A DNA stretch of 48,935 nt from an uncultured Streptococcus sp. (GTDB lineage: Bacteria > Bacillota > Bacilli > Lactobacillales > Streptococcaceae). The stretch's first letter is position 1. Each line of letters begins with the position of its first letter. The notes beneath the pieces are model-generated. The model made no database searches and was not told where the DNA came from. It saw nothing but the letters and a program-made list of their open reading frames with translations. Position numbers and translations under genes: made by a program. Shown here piece after piece: positions 25,805 to 33,935 of this stretch. Location: positions 1 through 48,935 of the forward strand of contig NZ_CAJPNR010000013.1 of assembly GCF_905372115.1 (NCBI RefSeq), in the 5' to 3' direction.

Positions 25805-27226
25805 ATGGATAAATTTTTCAAACTGACCGAAAAAGGGACAGATGTCCGGACAGAGGTTTTGGCTGGTCTGACGACTTTCTTTGCTATGTCCTACATTTTA
25901 TTTGTCAATCCGGCTATGCTGGCTCAGACAGGTATGCCCAAACAGGGTGTTTTCCTAGCTACGATTATCGGGGCTGTTGCAGGTACCTTGATGATGGCTT
26001 TCTTTGCCAACTTGCCTTATGCGCAGGCACCGGGCATGGGGTTGAATGCCTTTTTCACTTTTACGGTCGTCTTTGCCTTGGGCTACACTTGGCAGGAAGC
26101 CTTGGCTATGGTCTTTATCTGCGGGATTATTTCGCTCATTATCACTCTGACCAAGGTGCGTAAGATGATCATCGAGTCAATTCCAGGCTCCTTGCGAGCA
26201 GCTATTTCAGCTGGGATCGGGGTCTTTCTGGCTTATGTAGGTATTAAAAATGCTGGCTTGCTCAAGTTTTCAATCGATCCAGGAAATTATACAGTAGCTG
26301 GCAAGGGAGCAGATAAGGCTGCAGCGGCTATTACGGCTAATTCGGCAGCAACTCCAGGTCTGGTAGACTTTAACAATCCAGCGGTCTTAGTAGCCCTGGT
26401 TGGTCTCGCCATCACAATCTTCTTTATCGTGAAAAATATCAAGGGTGGTGTTATCCTATCCATCCTAGTAACGACTGTGGTAGCTATTCTGGTTGGCTTG
26501 GTTGATTTGTCAGCTATTGACTTTGGGCAGAATAACATTGGCACTGCTGTTAGTGAACTGGGGCAGATTTTTGGGGTGGCAGTAGGTCCGAAAGGTCTGG
26601 GTGCCCTTTTAGCAGATTCGGCTCGCTGGCCTCAGACATTTATGGCTATTCTGGCTTTCTCCTTGACAGATATTTTTGATACCATTGGTACCTTGATTGG
26701 TACAGGTGAAAAGGTCGGTATTGTGGCGACTTCTGGGGAAAACCATGAATCAGAAGGCTTGGATAAGGCCCTTTACTCGGACCTCATCGGAACCTCTATT
26801 GGCGCCATTGCTGGAACCTCTAACGTGACGACTTATGTGGAGTCTGCAGCTGGTATCGGAGCTGGCGGCCGAACAGGTCTGACAGCCTTGGTCGTAGCCA
26901 TCTGTTTTGCGGTGTCAAGTTTCTTTAGCCCTCTTTTAGCCATTGTTCCCAACGCTGCAACTGCACCGATTTTGATTATTGTTGGGATTATGATGCTGGC
27001 TAGTCTGAAAAATATCCATTGGGATGATATGGCGGAGGCCATTCCAGCTTTCTTTACTTCTATTTTTATGGGATTTGCCTATTCTATCACTCACGGGATA
27101 GCAGCTGGATTTATCACTTACACCTTGGTCAAAATCTTCAAAGGTCAAACCAAGGATGTGCATTCTATGATTTGGATTTTGGATCTTCTATTTATTTTGA
27201 ATTTCGTAAATCTGGCTTTAAATTAG
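25805..27226 (+). CDS. NCS2-family purine permease (AzgA/PbuG-like)
   Basis: A 473-residue transporter with 12-14 membrane segments. TDVRTEVLAGLTTFFAMSYI near the N-terminus and APGMGLNAFF (about 75-84) mark the AzgA/PbuG branch, which imports hypoxanthine, guanine or adenine by proton symport. DIFDTIGTLIGTGEKVG (about 292-308) is the substrate-site helix. AAGGAG lies 12 nt upstream of the ATG. I see no purine riboswitch fold in the 100-nt leader. Substrate choice cannot be set from sequence. Confidence 0.87.
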   Translation: MDKFFKLTEKGTDVRTEVLAGLTTFFAMSYILFVNPAMLAQTGMPKQGVFLATIIGAVAGTLMMAFFANLPYAQAPGMGLNAFFTFTVVFALGYTWQEALAMVFICGIISLIITLTKVRKMIIESIPGSLRAAISAGIGVFLAYVGIKNAGLLKFSIDPGNYTVAGKGADKAAAAITANSAATPGLVDFNNPAVLVALVGLAITIFFIVKNIKGGVILSILVTTVVAILVGLVDLSAIDFGQNNIGTAVSELGQIFGVAVGPKGLGALLADSARWPQTFMAILAFSLTDIFDTIGTLIGTGEKVGIVATSGENHESEGLDKALYSDLIGTSIGAIAGTSNVTTYVESAAGIGAGGRTGLTALVVAICFAVSSFFSPLLAIVPNAATAPILIIVGIMMLASLKNIHWDDMAEAIPAFFTSIFMGFAYSITHGIAAGFITYTLVKIFKGQTKDVHSMIWILDLLFILNFVNLALN

Positions 27227-27289
27227 GTCTAAACATTGCTGTATTTCCTTGATTTTAGTACCCTTTGTATAGGATATGTTTTTGGCATA

Positions 27290-27320
27290 AAAAATCAGCT
27301 TTCGATAGCTGATTTTTCTT
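27290..27320 (+). terminator. terminator of the purine permease gene
   Basis: AAAATCAGCT (27291-27300) pairs with AGCTGATTTT (27307-27316), then TTCTTTT. Confidence 0.85.
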
Positions 27321-27350
27321 TTGCAAAATTAAGCAGAAAAAATTTTTTTC

Positions 27351-27359
27351 TGGTATAAT
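27351..27359 (+). promoter_or_regulatory. tsaE promoter (extended -10)
   Basis: TGGTATAAT at 27351-27359. The predicted start site, about 7 nt after the -10, falls on or next to the A of the tsaE ATG at 27366. No ribosome binding sequence fits between them. Confidence 0.7.
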
Positions 27360-27365
27360 AAGAGA

Positions 27366-27806
27366 ATGTTTAGTCATAATGAGGAAGAATTAATCCAGTG
27401 GGGTCAGCGCCTGGGCATATTGCTCCAGGCAGGGGACGTACTGGTTTTAACGGGAGATTTAGGAGCAGGAAAGACAACCTTTACTAAGGGGCTGGCTCTA
27501 GGTTTGGGCATTAGTCAGATGATTAAAAGTCCAACCTATACCATTGTTCGGGAATACGAGGGTCGCTTGCCACTCTATCATCTGGATGTCTATCGTATTG
27601 GAAACGATTCAGACTCCATAGATTTGGATGACTTTCTCTTCGGAGAGGGTGTGACAGTCATTGAATGGGGAGAGCTGTTAGGAGAAAATCTGCCTGAAGA
27701 CTATTTAAAATTAAACCTCTTGAAAATGGAAGATGGGCGTGAATTGGTTTTTGAAGCCAAAGGAAAGCGAGCCCAAGAGCTGCTTGAGGGATTGCAGAAT
27801 GACTGA
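27366..27806 (+). CDS. tsaE: tRNA threonylcarbamoyladenosine biosynthesis ATPase TsaE
   Basis: TsaE is the ATPase that drives TsaBD in making t6A37 on ANN-decoding tRNAs. The 146-residue protein has the Walker A loop GDLGAGKTT (30-38), the SPTYTIVREY strand (about 56-65) and a Walker B-like IEWGE. The N-terminus matches the usual MxxxNEEELI start, so the ATG at 27366 stands although no Shine-Dalgarno is present; a leaderless mRNA is likely. It overlaps the next gene by 8 nt. Confidence 0.92.
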   Translation: MFSHNEEELIQWGQRLGILLQAGDVLVLTGDLGAGKTTFTKGLALGLGISQMIKSPTYTIVREYEGRLPLYHLDVYRIGNDSDSIDLDDFLFGEGVTVIEWGELLGENLPEDYLKLNLLKMEDGRELVFEAKGKRAQELLEGLQND

Positions 27807-28320
27807 ATATGAATTATGCTTGCGTGAAGCAGAAAAAACAGATGCTGCTAATCTGATTGCCTTCCTCAATCAGGTCGGGTCTGAGTCAGATTATATGACG
27901 CTGGATGAAGCTGGAATTTTGATGAATCAAGAGGAGATGGCTTCATTCATTGAGCATCAGGCTGCTTCTAGTAATCAGCTTTATCTGTTGGCGCTTTTAA
28001 ATGGTGAGATTGCTGGCCTAGTCAGCATCACAGCTGATTTCCATGAGCGAATTCGCCATATTGGTCAAGTCTTTGTTGTAGTGAAGAAAGCTTTCTGGAA
28101 TCAAGGACTGGGACGCATATTGCTGGAAGAGGCACTGACTTGGGCAGAAGATTCTCAAGTTATTAGACGTTTGGAATTGAGCGTTCAGGTTAGAAATGAA
28201 CGAGCAGTTCACCTTTATAAAGGTTTAGGATTTGAAATTGAAGGCTTACAAAAAAGAGGAGCCTATTTAAAAGAAGGGATATTTCTTGATGTTTACCTGA
28301 TGGGTAAACTGATAGACTAA
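27799..28320 (+). CDS. GNAT-family N-acetyltransferase
   Basis: A 173-residue acetyltransferase with the acetyl-CoA loop NQGLGRILLEE (about 98-108) and C-terminal HLYKGLGFEIEG. The ATG at 27799, overlapping the tsaE stop, is the natural start; an in-frame upstream extension would run inside tsaE. The tsaE-GNAT-lytR order is conserved in streptococci. The substrate is unknown; it is not obviously RimI. Confidence 0.82.
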   Translation: MTEYELCLREAEKTDAANLIAFLNQVGSESDYMTLDEAGILMNQEEMASFIEHQAASSNQLYLLALLNGEIAGLVSITADFHERIRHIGQVFVVVKKAFWNQGLGRILLEEALTWAEDSQVIRRLELSVQVRNERAVHLYKGLGFEIEGLQKRGAYLKEGIFLDVYLMGKLID

Positions 28321-28327
28321 AAAAGAT

Positions 28328-29566
28328 ATGTTTAAAAAGATTATAATGATGTTTCTCAGCCTCCTTGTCGTAACGACAGCTGGTATCGGTACTTATGCTT
28401 GGACAATCTATGGTCAGTCAACAGATGAGCTGTCCAAGACTTATAAGGGCTTGGGAAATGAGACAGATGTCATTTCTGCGACTAAGCCCATGACCATTTT
28501 GCTGATGGGTGTAGATACAGGGAGCGGATCCCGCGAGGATACTTGGGTCGGGAACAGCGATACCATGATTCTCCTGAGTGTCAATCCCAAGACCAAGAAA
28601 ACGGTCATGATGAGTTTGGAACGTGATATTCTGACTCAGATTGATGAGAACGGTCAGACAGTTGAAGCCAAGCTGAATGCAGCCTATGCGACAGGCGGAG
28701 CAGAGTTAGCCATTTCGACTATTGAGGGCTTGATGAATATCCACATCGACCGCTATGTGATGATCAATATGCAGGGCTTGGTTCAGTTAGTAGACGCAGT
28801 AGGTGGTATTGAGGTCAATAATACCTTTGACTTCCCAATTTCTATTGAGGATAATGAGCCTGAGTATACTGCTAAGGTTGAGCCTGGCAAGCAAACTATC
28901 AATGGTGATCAGGCGCTGGTCTATGCTCGCATGCGCTATCAGGATCCAGAGGGTGACTATGGCCGCCAGAAGCGTCAACGTGAAGTAATTAAGAAAGTGG
29001 TTGAAAAAGTTCTCAGTCTCAACAGTGTCAGCCATTATCAGGCTATTTTAAAAGCTGTCAGCAGCAATATGCAGACCAATATCGCACTTGATTCAAAAAG
29101 CATTCCACAACTGCTAGGCTATCAGGATGCCTTTAAGAACATCAAGTCCGAGCAGCTGCGTGGAGAAGATGCGACCTTGCCCGACGGTGGTAGCTATCAG
29201 CTGGTGACGTCAGAGCATTTGCTGAGCATGCAGAATCTAATCCGCAAGTCTCTGGGCTTGGACACAGTTAAGAGTCTGAAGACCAATGCTATTCTCTATG
29301 AAGATATTATGGGCGGCAACAGTCTAAGAAGCAGCAATAGCAGCAGTGCGTCTAGCAGTACAGAAAACAATAGTAACTACGAGACTCCTTATAGTCAGCC
29401 AACTTATAATAATGGTTATGAGAATTACTCTTATCCGTCGACAGATACAACAGTTGGAACTACGAATACGACTCCGGTTGCTCCAGCAGCTTCCTCTGCT
29501 CCAGCGGCAGATGTCAGTGTCAGCACCCCGCAAAGTCAGCCAGTAGTCAATGCGGCTACAGAGTAA
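28328..29566 (+). CDS. lytR: LytR-CpsA-Psr family cell wall ligase
   Basis: LCP enzymes transfer teichoic acids or polysaccharides from lipid carriers to peptidoglycan outside the cell. The 412-residue protein has an N-terminal membrane anchor (about 5-27), an LCP domain (about 55-230) with MGVDTGS, SDTMILLSV, SLERD and the YARMRYQDPEGDYGRQKRQ arginine cluster, and a low-complexity Ser/Thr/Pro/Ala/Asn tail from about residue 335 that may span the wall. It is the orthologue of pneumococcal LytR and S. mutans BrpA by context. Confidence 0.9.
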   Translation: MFKKIIMMFLSLLVVTTAGIGTYAWTIYGQSTDELSKTYKGLGNETDVISATKPMTILLMGVDTGSGSREDTWVGNSDTMILLSVNPKTKKTVMMSLERDILTQIDENGQTVEAKLNAAYATGGAELAISTIEGLMNIHIDRYVMINMQGLVQLVDAVGGIEVNNTFDFPISIEDNEPEYTAKVEPGKQTINGDQALVYARMRYQDPEGDYGRQKRQREVIKKVVEKVLSLNSVSHYQAILKAVSSNMQTNIALDSKSIPQLLGYQDAFKNIKSEQLRGEDATLPDGGSYQLVTSEHLLSMQNLIRKSLGLDTVKSLKTNAILYEDIMGGNSLRSSNSSSASSSTENNSNYETPYSQPTYNNGYENYSYPSTDTTVGTTNTTPVAPAASSAPAADVSVSTPQSQPVVNAATE

Positions 29567-29579
29567 AAAAGTTAAATAT

Positions 29580-29617
29580 AAAAAGAGGCCGGGACAAAAT
29601 GTCTCGGTCTCTTTTGG
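29580..29617. terminator. bidirectional terminator after lytR
   Basis: AAAAGAGGCCGGGACA pairs with TGTCTCGGTCTCTTTT around a short loop (one G-T mismatch region). T-rich ends lie on both strands. It serves lytR and the minus-strand gene at 29688. Confidence 0.85.
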
Positions 29618-29687
29618 TAATGACAAGAAGTTCTTGACGCGGTGCCGGATTTGAGTTTTTGTTTCCCTATCATCCATCTTTTCTCTA

Positions 29688-29975
29688 TTAAGACTCGTAC
29701 TTTTCCCAAATCTCTTTGACTTGCTGGATCTGTACCTGAGCTTGATTTTCAAGGACTTTATATTTATAAGTAAGATCTTGAGCCATGTCTTTGACTTGCT
29801 CTTTTTGCTCTTGAATGATGGCAATATTTCGTTGGATATTGGCTAGACTGTCCTTTACTTTGTCTAGACTATCTGTTGTTTCAATGATTTCTTCTTGAAT
29901 TTTTTGACGGTTTTTAACTAGCTTGTAGCTGGCTGCTGCGGCACCAATAAATAGGAAAATATTTGAAAGTTTCAT
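29688..29975 (-). CDS. small membrane-anchored coiled-coil protein
   Basis: A 95-residue protein, not recognised as a characterised family. It has a short N-terminal hydrophobic segment (about 4-18) and then an almost continuous heptad-like helix rich in Glu, Gln, Lys and Ile (about 22-92). It lies 9 nt downstream of hit, so they share the transcript. GGAGG precedes the ATG. A role at the membrane as a spacer or scaffold is only inference. Confidence 0.7.
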   Translation of the reverse strand: MKLSNIFLFIGAAAASYKLVKNRQKIQEEIIETTDSLDKVKDSLANIQRNIAIIQEQKEQVKDMAQDLTYKYKVLENQAQVQIQQVKEIWEKYES

Positions 29976-29984
29976 ATTCCCTCC

Positions 29985-30395
29985 TTAAGCTTGCGCAATC
30001 TTCTCAGCTAATTCGGCCAGAGCTGGGAAGTCTGGTTCGTGGGCTGCGAAAGTAATTTTGAGATCATCTGCATCACTGTAGCGTGGTGCCAAATGCACAT
30101 GGGTATGAAAGACAGTCTGTCCAGCAATTTCTTCGTTGTTGTTGATGATATTCATACCAGCTGCGCCTGTGGCTTTCATGACCTTTCGAGCAATGTCTGG
30201 TACGCGAGCGAAGAGCTGACTGGTGCTGTCGGCATCCATATCCAGCACATTTCGGAAATGCTCTTTAGGGACAACCAAGGTATGACCTGGTGTTACCTGG
30301 GAAATATCCAGAAAAGCAAGGACTTTCTCGTCTTCATAGACTTTAGAAGAAGGGATTTCTCCGGCAATAATTTTACAAAAAATACAATCAGCCAT
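29985..30395 (-). CDS. hit: HIT-family nucleotide hydrolase
   Basis: A 136-residue HIT protein with Cys4 and Cys7 of the zinc-type N-terminus and the histidine triad HTHVH (His97, His99, His101). These enzymes cleave nucleoside phosphoramidates and dinucleotides. hit is commonly divergent from the ecsAB (pptAB) transporter genes in Firmicutes, as here. Confidence 0.9.
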   Translation of the reverse strand: MADCIFCKIIAGEIPSSKVYEDEKVLAFLDISQVTPGHTLVVPKEHFRNVLDMDADSTSQLFARVPDIARKVMKATGAAGMNIINNNEEIAGQTVFHTHVHLAPRYSDADDLKITFAAHEPDFPALAELAEKIAQA

Positions 30396-30421
30396 AAATG
30401 GTACCTCTATTCGCTAGATTT

Positions 30422-30448
30422 TGTTATAATATAAGAACCATTATACCA
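30422..30448. promoter_or_regulatory. overlapping divergent promoters of ecsA and hit
   Basis: Plus-strand TGTTATAAT (30422-30430) for ecsA and minus-strand TGGTATAAT (30448-30440) for hit. Each predicted start site lies between the two -10 boxes, so two polymerases could not bind at once. Confidence 0.65.
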
Positions 30449-30463
30449 GAATTCGGAGAAAAT

Positions 30464-31195
30464 ATGTTAGAAATCAAAGAGCTTACGGGCGGCTATGTTA
30501 ATATCCCGGTTTTAAAGGATGTCAGCTTTGAAGTGGGCAATGGCCAGCTGGTTGGTCTGATTGGTCTCAACGGTGCGGGCAAGTCCACGACTATCAATGA
30601 GATTATCGGTCTTCTGACGCCTTATAAGGGGCAGATTCAGATTGATGGACTGGAGCTGCGGACCAATCCCAGCGATTACCGCAAGAAGATCGGTTTTATT
30701 CCGGAAACGCCTAGTCTCTACGAAGAATTGACCCTGCGCGAGCACATTGAGACGGTAGCTATGGCATACGACATTGAGCAGGAGACGGCTTTTAAGCGCG
30801 TGGATAAGCTACTGGAAATGTTCCGACTCAAGGAAAAATTAGATTGGTTCCCTGTTCACTTTTCAAAAGGGATGAAGCAAAAAGTGATGATTATCTGTGC
30901 TTTTGTAGTTGATCCCAGCCTTTTTATCGTAGATGAGCCTTTTCTAGGTCTGGATCCGGTAGCTATTGCAGACCTTATCCAGCTCTTGGATGAGGAAAAG
31001 AAGAAGGGCAAGTCCATTCTGATGAGCACCCATGTTCTTGACTCTGCCGAGAAGATGTGCGATAGTTTTGTAATCTTGCACAAGGGTCAAGTACGGGCCA
31101 AGGGCAGCTTGACTGAGTTGCGGGCTCAATTTCAAATGCCGGATGCTAGTCTGAATGACATCTATCTAGCCCTGACAGAAGAGGCAGTGCTATGA
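30464..31195 (+). CDS. ecsA: ABC transporter ATP-binding protein EcsA/PptA
   Basis: The 243-residue ATPase has Walker A GLNGAGKST (about 37-45), the signature VHFSKGMKQK (about 137-146), Walker B SLFIVDEPF (about 157-165) and the His switch STHV. In streptococci the orthologue PptAB exports and processes peptide pheromones such as SHP and Blp peptides. An upstream in-frame ATG overlaps hit; the ATG at 30464, after CGGAGAA, is correct. It overlaps ecsB by 4 nt. Confidence 0.9.
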   Translation: MLEIKELTGGYVNIPVLKDVSFEVGNGQLVGLIGLNGAGKSTTINEIIGLLTPYKGQIQIDGLELRTNPSDYRKKIGFIPETPSLYEELTLREHIETVAMAYDIEQETAFKRVDKLLEMFRLKEKLDWFPVHFSKGMKQKVMIICAFVVDPSLFIVDEPFLGLDPVAIADLIQLLDEEKKKGKSILMSTHVLDSAEKMCDSFVILHKGQVRAKGSLTELRAQFQMPDASLNDIYLALTEEAVL

Positions 31196-32238
31196 AAGAA
31201 TTATTTGCCAAACGAAAGCAGGATTTTCGTCAGCAGTGCCTGAAGTACCTGCGTTATGTTTTTAATGATCATTTCGTGCTCTTTCTTCTGATTTTTATGG
31301 GATTTTTAGGTGTTCAGTACAGTCAGCTTTTGCGGCATTTTCCGACCAATCACCTCCCCATTATTGCTAGTCTGGTTATTCTATCGGCCTTTATCTTGCC
31401 TTTTGGACGGATTGCGACCTATCTGGAAAAGCCGGATGCTCTCTTTCTCTTGGTCAGAGAAGCAGAGGTCAGGGATTTTATCAAAGGCCAAATTCTGCGT
31501 TCTTATCTCTTATTCGCAATCATACAAACTGGGATATTGCTGCTGTTGGCTCCGCTTTTTCTGGCTCTGGGATTGCCTGTTTGGGGCTTCGGGCTCTACT
31601 GTCTCCTTATGCTAGTCTTGAAATGGTTTTTGTTTCAGGCTAAGGCCAAGAAGTTCTTTGCTGAAAATGGCCTAGATTGGCAGGCTCTGGTAGCTTATGA
31701 AGCAGCCCGAAAGCAGACGATTCTGCGATTTTTTGCTCTCTTTACCAATGTTAAAGGCATTTCAAACAGTGTCAAGCGCCGGACTTATCTGGATGGTTTG
31801 ACGAGGCTTGTGGGCAAGCAGCATAGCAAGACCTGGCAGAATCTCTTTTTGCGCTCTTACTTGCGAAATGGAGACTTCTTTGCTCTGACCTTAAGACTGC
31901 TCTTTTTGGCTCTTTTGGCCTTGGTTTTTGTCAGTCAAGCTTGGATTGCTGCAGCTTTTGCGGTCTTGTTCAATTACCTCTTACTCTTCCAGCTGACGGC
32001 CCTGTATGAAGCTTTTGACTATCAGTTTTTGACCCAGCTTTTTCCGATAGAAATTGGGGAAAAGCTGAAAGGAGCAAGACAAATTATCACATCTATTGGC
32101 AGCAGTGTTCTCTTGACTGAAGTACTGACTGCTCTGCTCTTTTTCCAAGACAAGACAGCAGTGCTGGCCATGCTGGGAGCAACTGCCCTGCTCTATCTGT
32201 TCTATCTGCCGTTTAAGTTACGGAGATTGGTTGACTAA
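31192..32238 (+). CDS. ecsB: ABC transporter permease EcsB/PptB
   Basis: A 348-residue membrane protein with about six to eight helices in pairs (about 25-45, 55-75, 100-145, 225-260, 300-340). Sequence and overlap with ecsA identify it as the EcsB-type permease. Its stop region contains the -35 of the ccrZ promoter. Confidence 0.88.
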   Translation: MKELFAKRKQDFRQQCLKYLRYVFNDHFVLFLLIFMGFLGVQYSQLLRHFPTNHLPIIASLVILSAFILPFGRIATYLEKPDALFLLVREAEVRDFIKGQILRSYLLFAIIQTGILLLLAPLFLALGLPVWGFGLYCLLMLVLKWFLFQAKAKKFFAENGLDWQALVAYEAARKQTILRFFALFTNVKGISNSVKRRTYLDGLTRLVGKQHSKTWQNLFLRSYLRNGDFFALTLRLLFLALLALVFVSQAWIAAAFAVLFNYLLLFQLTALYEAFDYQFLTQLFPIEIGEKLKGARQIITSIGSSVLLTEVLTALLFFQDKTAVLAMLGATALLYLFYLPFKLRRLVD

Positions 32239-32259
32239 AAGAGGTAAAACTAGTAAAAT
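32231..32259 (+). promoter_or_regulatory. ccrZ-trmB promoter
   Basis: TTGACT (32231-32236), 17 nt, TAAAAT (32254-32259). The -35 lies in the last codons of ecsB, so ccrZ-trmB can be transcribed separately. Confidence 0.7.
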
Positions 32260-32288
32260 GATAAAGAAACTTTTTACGGAGGGGAAAC

Positions 32289-33083
32289 ATGGACTTGGTT
32301 GATAACGAGCTGACCCTGACACCGATAGCTGGTAAGAGCGGAAAGGCCTATATGGGGACTTATCCGGACGGGGGGCGCGTTTTCGTCAAGATGAATACAA
32401 CCCCTATCTTAGCAGGCTTAGCTCGAGAACAAATCGCACCGCAGCTTTTGTGGAGCCGCCGGATGCCGGACGGCAACGTTATGAGCGGGCAGGAGTGGCT
32501 TTCAGGCACTATTCTGACCCCAAATGATATGTCCAAAAAGCAGGTAATCAATATTTTGACACGGCTGCATCGCTCGCGCCCATTGATGACGCAGCTGACC
32601 AAGCTGGGCTATACACTGGAAACGCCAACTGATTTGCTGAATGCTTGGCTCAATCAAGTGCCGCTTGCTTTGAGGAATAATCAATATCTGCAATCAGTTA
32701 TCCGCGACCTGCGCCAGACAGTACCAGCCTTTCGTGAGGACTACGCGACCATCGTTCACGGAGATGTGCGCCACAGCAACTGGGTAGAGACCGACAGCGG
32801 GCTTATTTACCTGGTGGATTGGGATTCTGTGCGCCTGACAGACAGGATGATGGATGTAGCACATATTTTGAGCCATTATGTGCCTGATTCAGGTTGGCAA
32901 GAGTGGCTGAGCGCTTATGGCTATAAATACAATCAGACTGTTTTCAATAAGCTATACTGGTTTGGTCAGTATTCTTATCTGATGCAGATTGCCAAATACT
33001 ATGAAAATAATGATTTAGAAAATGTGAACCGGGAGATTTACGCATTACGAAACTTCCGTTCCAAATACGGAAGAGGACAATGA
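32289..33083 (+). CDS. ccrZ: cell-cycle regulator CcrZ (phosphotransferase fold)
   Basis: A 264-residue protein of the choline/aminoglycoside kinase fold. Pneumococcal CcrZ, in the same place before trmB, links FtsZ-dependent division with DnaA-dependent replication start and phosphorylates a small sugar-like substrate. Active-site features are visible: HGDVRHSNW with Asp159 and Asn164, and VDWDS with metal-binding Asp177. GGAGGGG precedes the ATG. It overlaps trmB by 4 nt. Confidence 0.88.
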   Translation: MDLVDNELTLTPIAGKSGKAYMGTYPDGGRVFVKMNTTPILAGLAREQIAPQLLWSRRMPDGNVMSGQEWLSGTILTPNDMSKKQVINILTRLHRSRPLMTQLTKLGYTLETPTDLLNAWLNQVPLALRNNQYLQSVIRDLRQTVPAFREDYATIVHGDVRHSNWVETDSGLIYLVDWDSVRLTDRMMDVAHILSHYVPDSGWQEWLSAYGYKYNQTVFNKLYWFGQYSYLMQIAKYYENNDLENVNREIYALRNFRSKYGRGQ

Positions 33084-33718
33084 GAGTAAGGAATCGTAAG
33101 GGAGCGACGGAACTGCTAGAGGCACATCCCCAGTATGTGATTTTGAATCCGGCAGACGCCAAGGGCAGATGGCAGGAGATTTTTGGCAACGACCATCCCA
33201 TTCATGTAGAGGTTGGCAGTGGCAAAGGAGCTTTTGTGTCCGGTATGGCCAAGGCCAATCCGGATATCAACTACATCGGGATTGATATTCAAAAATCGGT
33301 TCTCAGCTATGCCTTGGACAAGGTGCTAGCAACGGATGTGCCCAATATCAAGCTTCTCTGGGTGGACGGTTCGGATCTGACTGATTATTTTGAAGAGGAC
33401 GAGATTGATCGCCTTTATCTGAACTTCTCAGATCCTTGGCCCAAGAAACGCCATGAAAAGCGCCGTCTGACTTATCAGTCCTTTCTGGCGACCTATCAGC
33501 AGATTCTGCCAGAAAATGGAGAAATCCACTTCAAAACGGACAACCGCGGTCTTTTTGAGTATAGCCTAGTAAGCTTTTCACAGTATGGTATGAAGTTAAA
33601 GGGCGTGTGGTTGGATTTGCATGCCAGCGACTTCGAGGATAATGTCCTGACTGAGTATGAGCAGAAATTTGCTAACAAGGGACAAGTCATCTACCGCGTG
33701 GAAGCAGCGTTTGAATAA
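33080..33718 (+). CDS. trmB: tRNA (guanine-N7)-methyltransferase TrmB
   Basis: TrmB makes m7G46 in tRNA using SAM. The 212-residue Rossmann enzyme has the SAM loop EVGSGKGAF (about 41-49), IDIQ (about 66-69) and the family motif SDPWPKKRHEKRRL (about 117-130). The length is standard. It is coupled to ccrZ by overlap. Confidence 0.95.
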   Translation: MRVRNRKGATELLEAHPQYVILNPADAKGRWQEIFGNDHPIHVEVGSGKGAFVSGMAKANPDINYIGIDIQKSVLSYALDKVLATDVPNIKLLWVDGSDLTDYFEEDEIDRLYLNFSDPWPKKRHEKRRLTYQSFLATYQQILPENGEIHFKTDNRGLFEYSLVSFSQYGMKLKGVWLDLHASDFEDNVLTEYEQKFANKGQVIYRVEAAFE

Positions 33719-33722
33719 GAAA

Positions 33723-33757
33723 GAGTCTTCGAGGAAATACTCCTTGAAGACTTTATT
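33723..33757 (+). terminator. trmB terminator
   Basis: GAGTCTTCGAGGA pairs with TCCTTGAAGACTT around AATAC, then TTATTATT. The T tract is imperfect, so some read-through is possible. Confidence 0.65.
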
Positions 33758-33836
33758 ATTGGGAAAGAATTTTGCTTAAAAATAAGAGTGTTTTAAGTGG
33801 AATTCGGTCTTTAAAAGCTTGCACAGCATATTTCCC

Positions 33837-33912
33837 TTGCATTCTGGGACTTGTCGTGCTATAATACTAGTAATGAATAAGGAAAGAGAGGCGAGGAAGT
33901 ATCTTCGCCTCT
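33837..33912 (+). promoter_or_regulatory. rimP-nusA operon promoter and leader hairpin
   Basis: TTGCAT (33837-33842), 17 nt, TATAAT (33860-33865); start expected near 33872. The leader forms a perfect 8-bp stem AGAGGCGA (33887-33894) and TCGCCTCT (33905-33912) with a 10-nt loop. No T tract follows, so it is not a simple terminator. The AGGAGG for rimP comes 8 nt after the stem. Confidence 0.7.
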
Positions 33913-33935
33913 TATCTGTGAGGAGGTGTCGTCAT

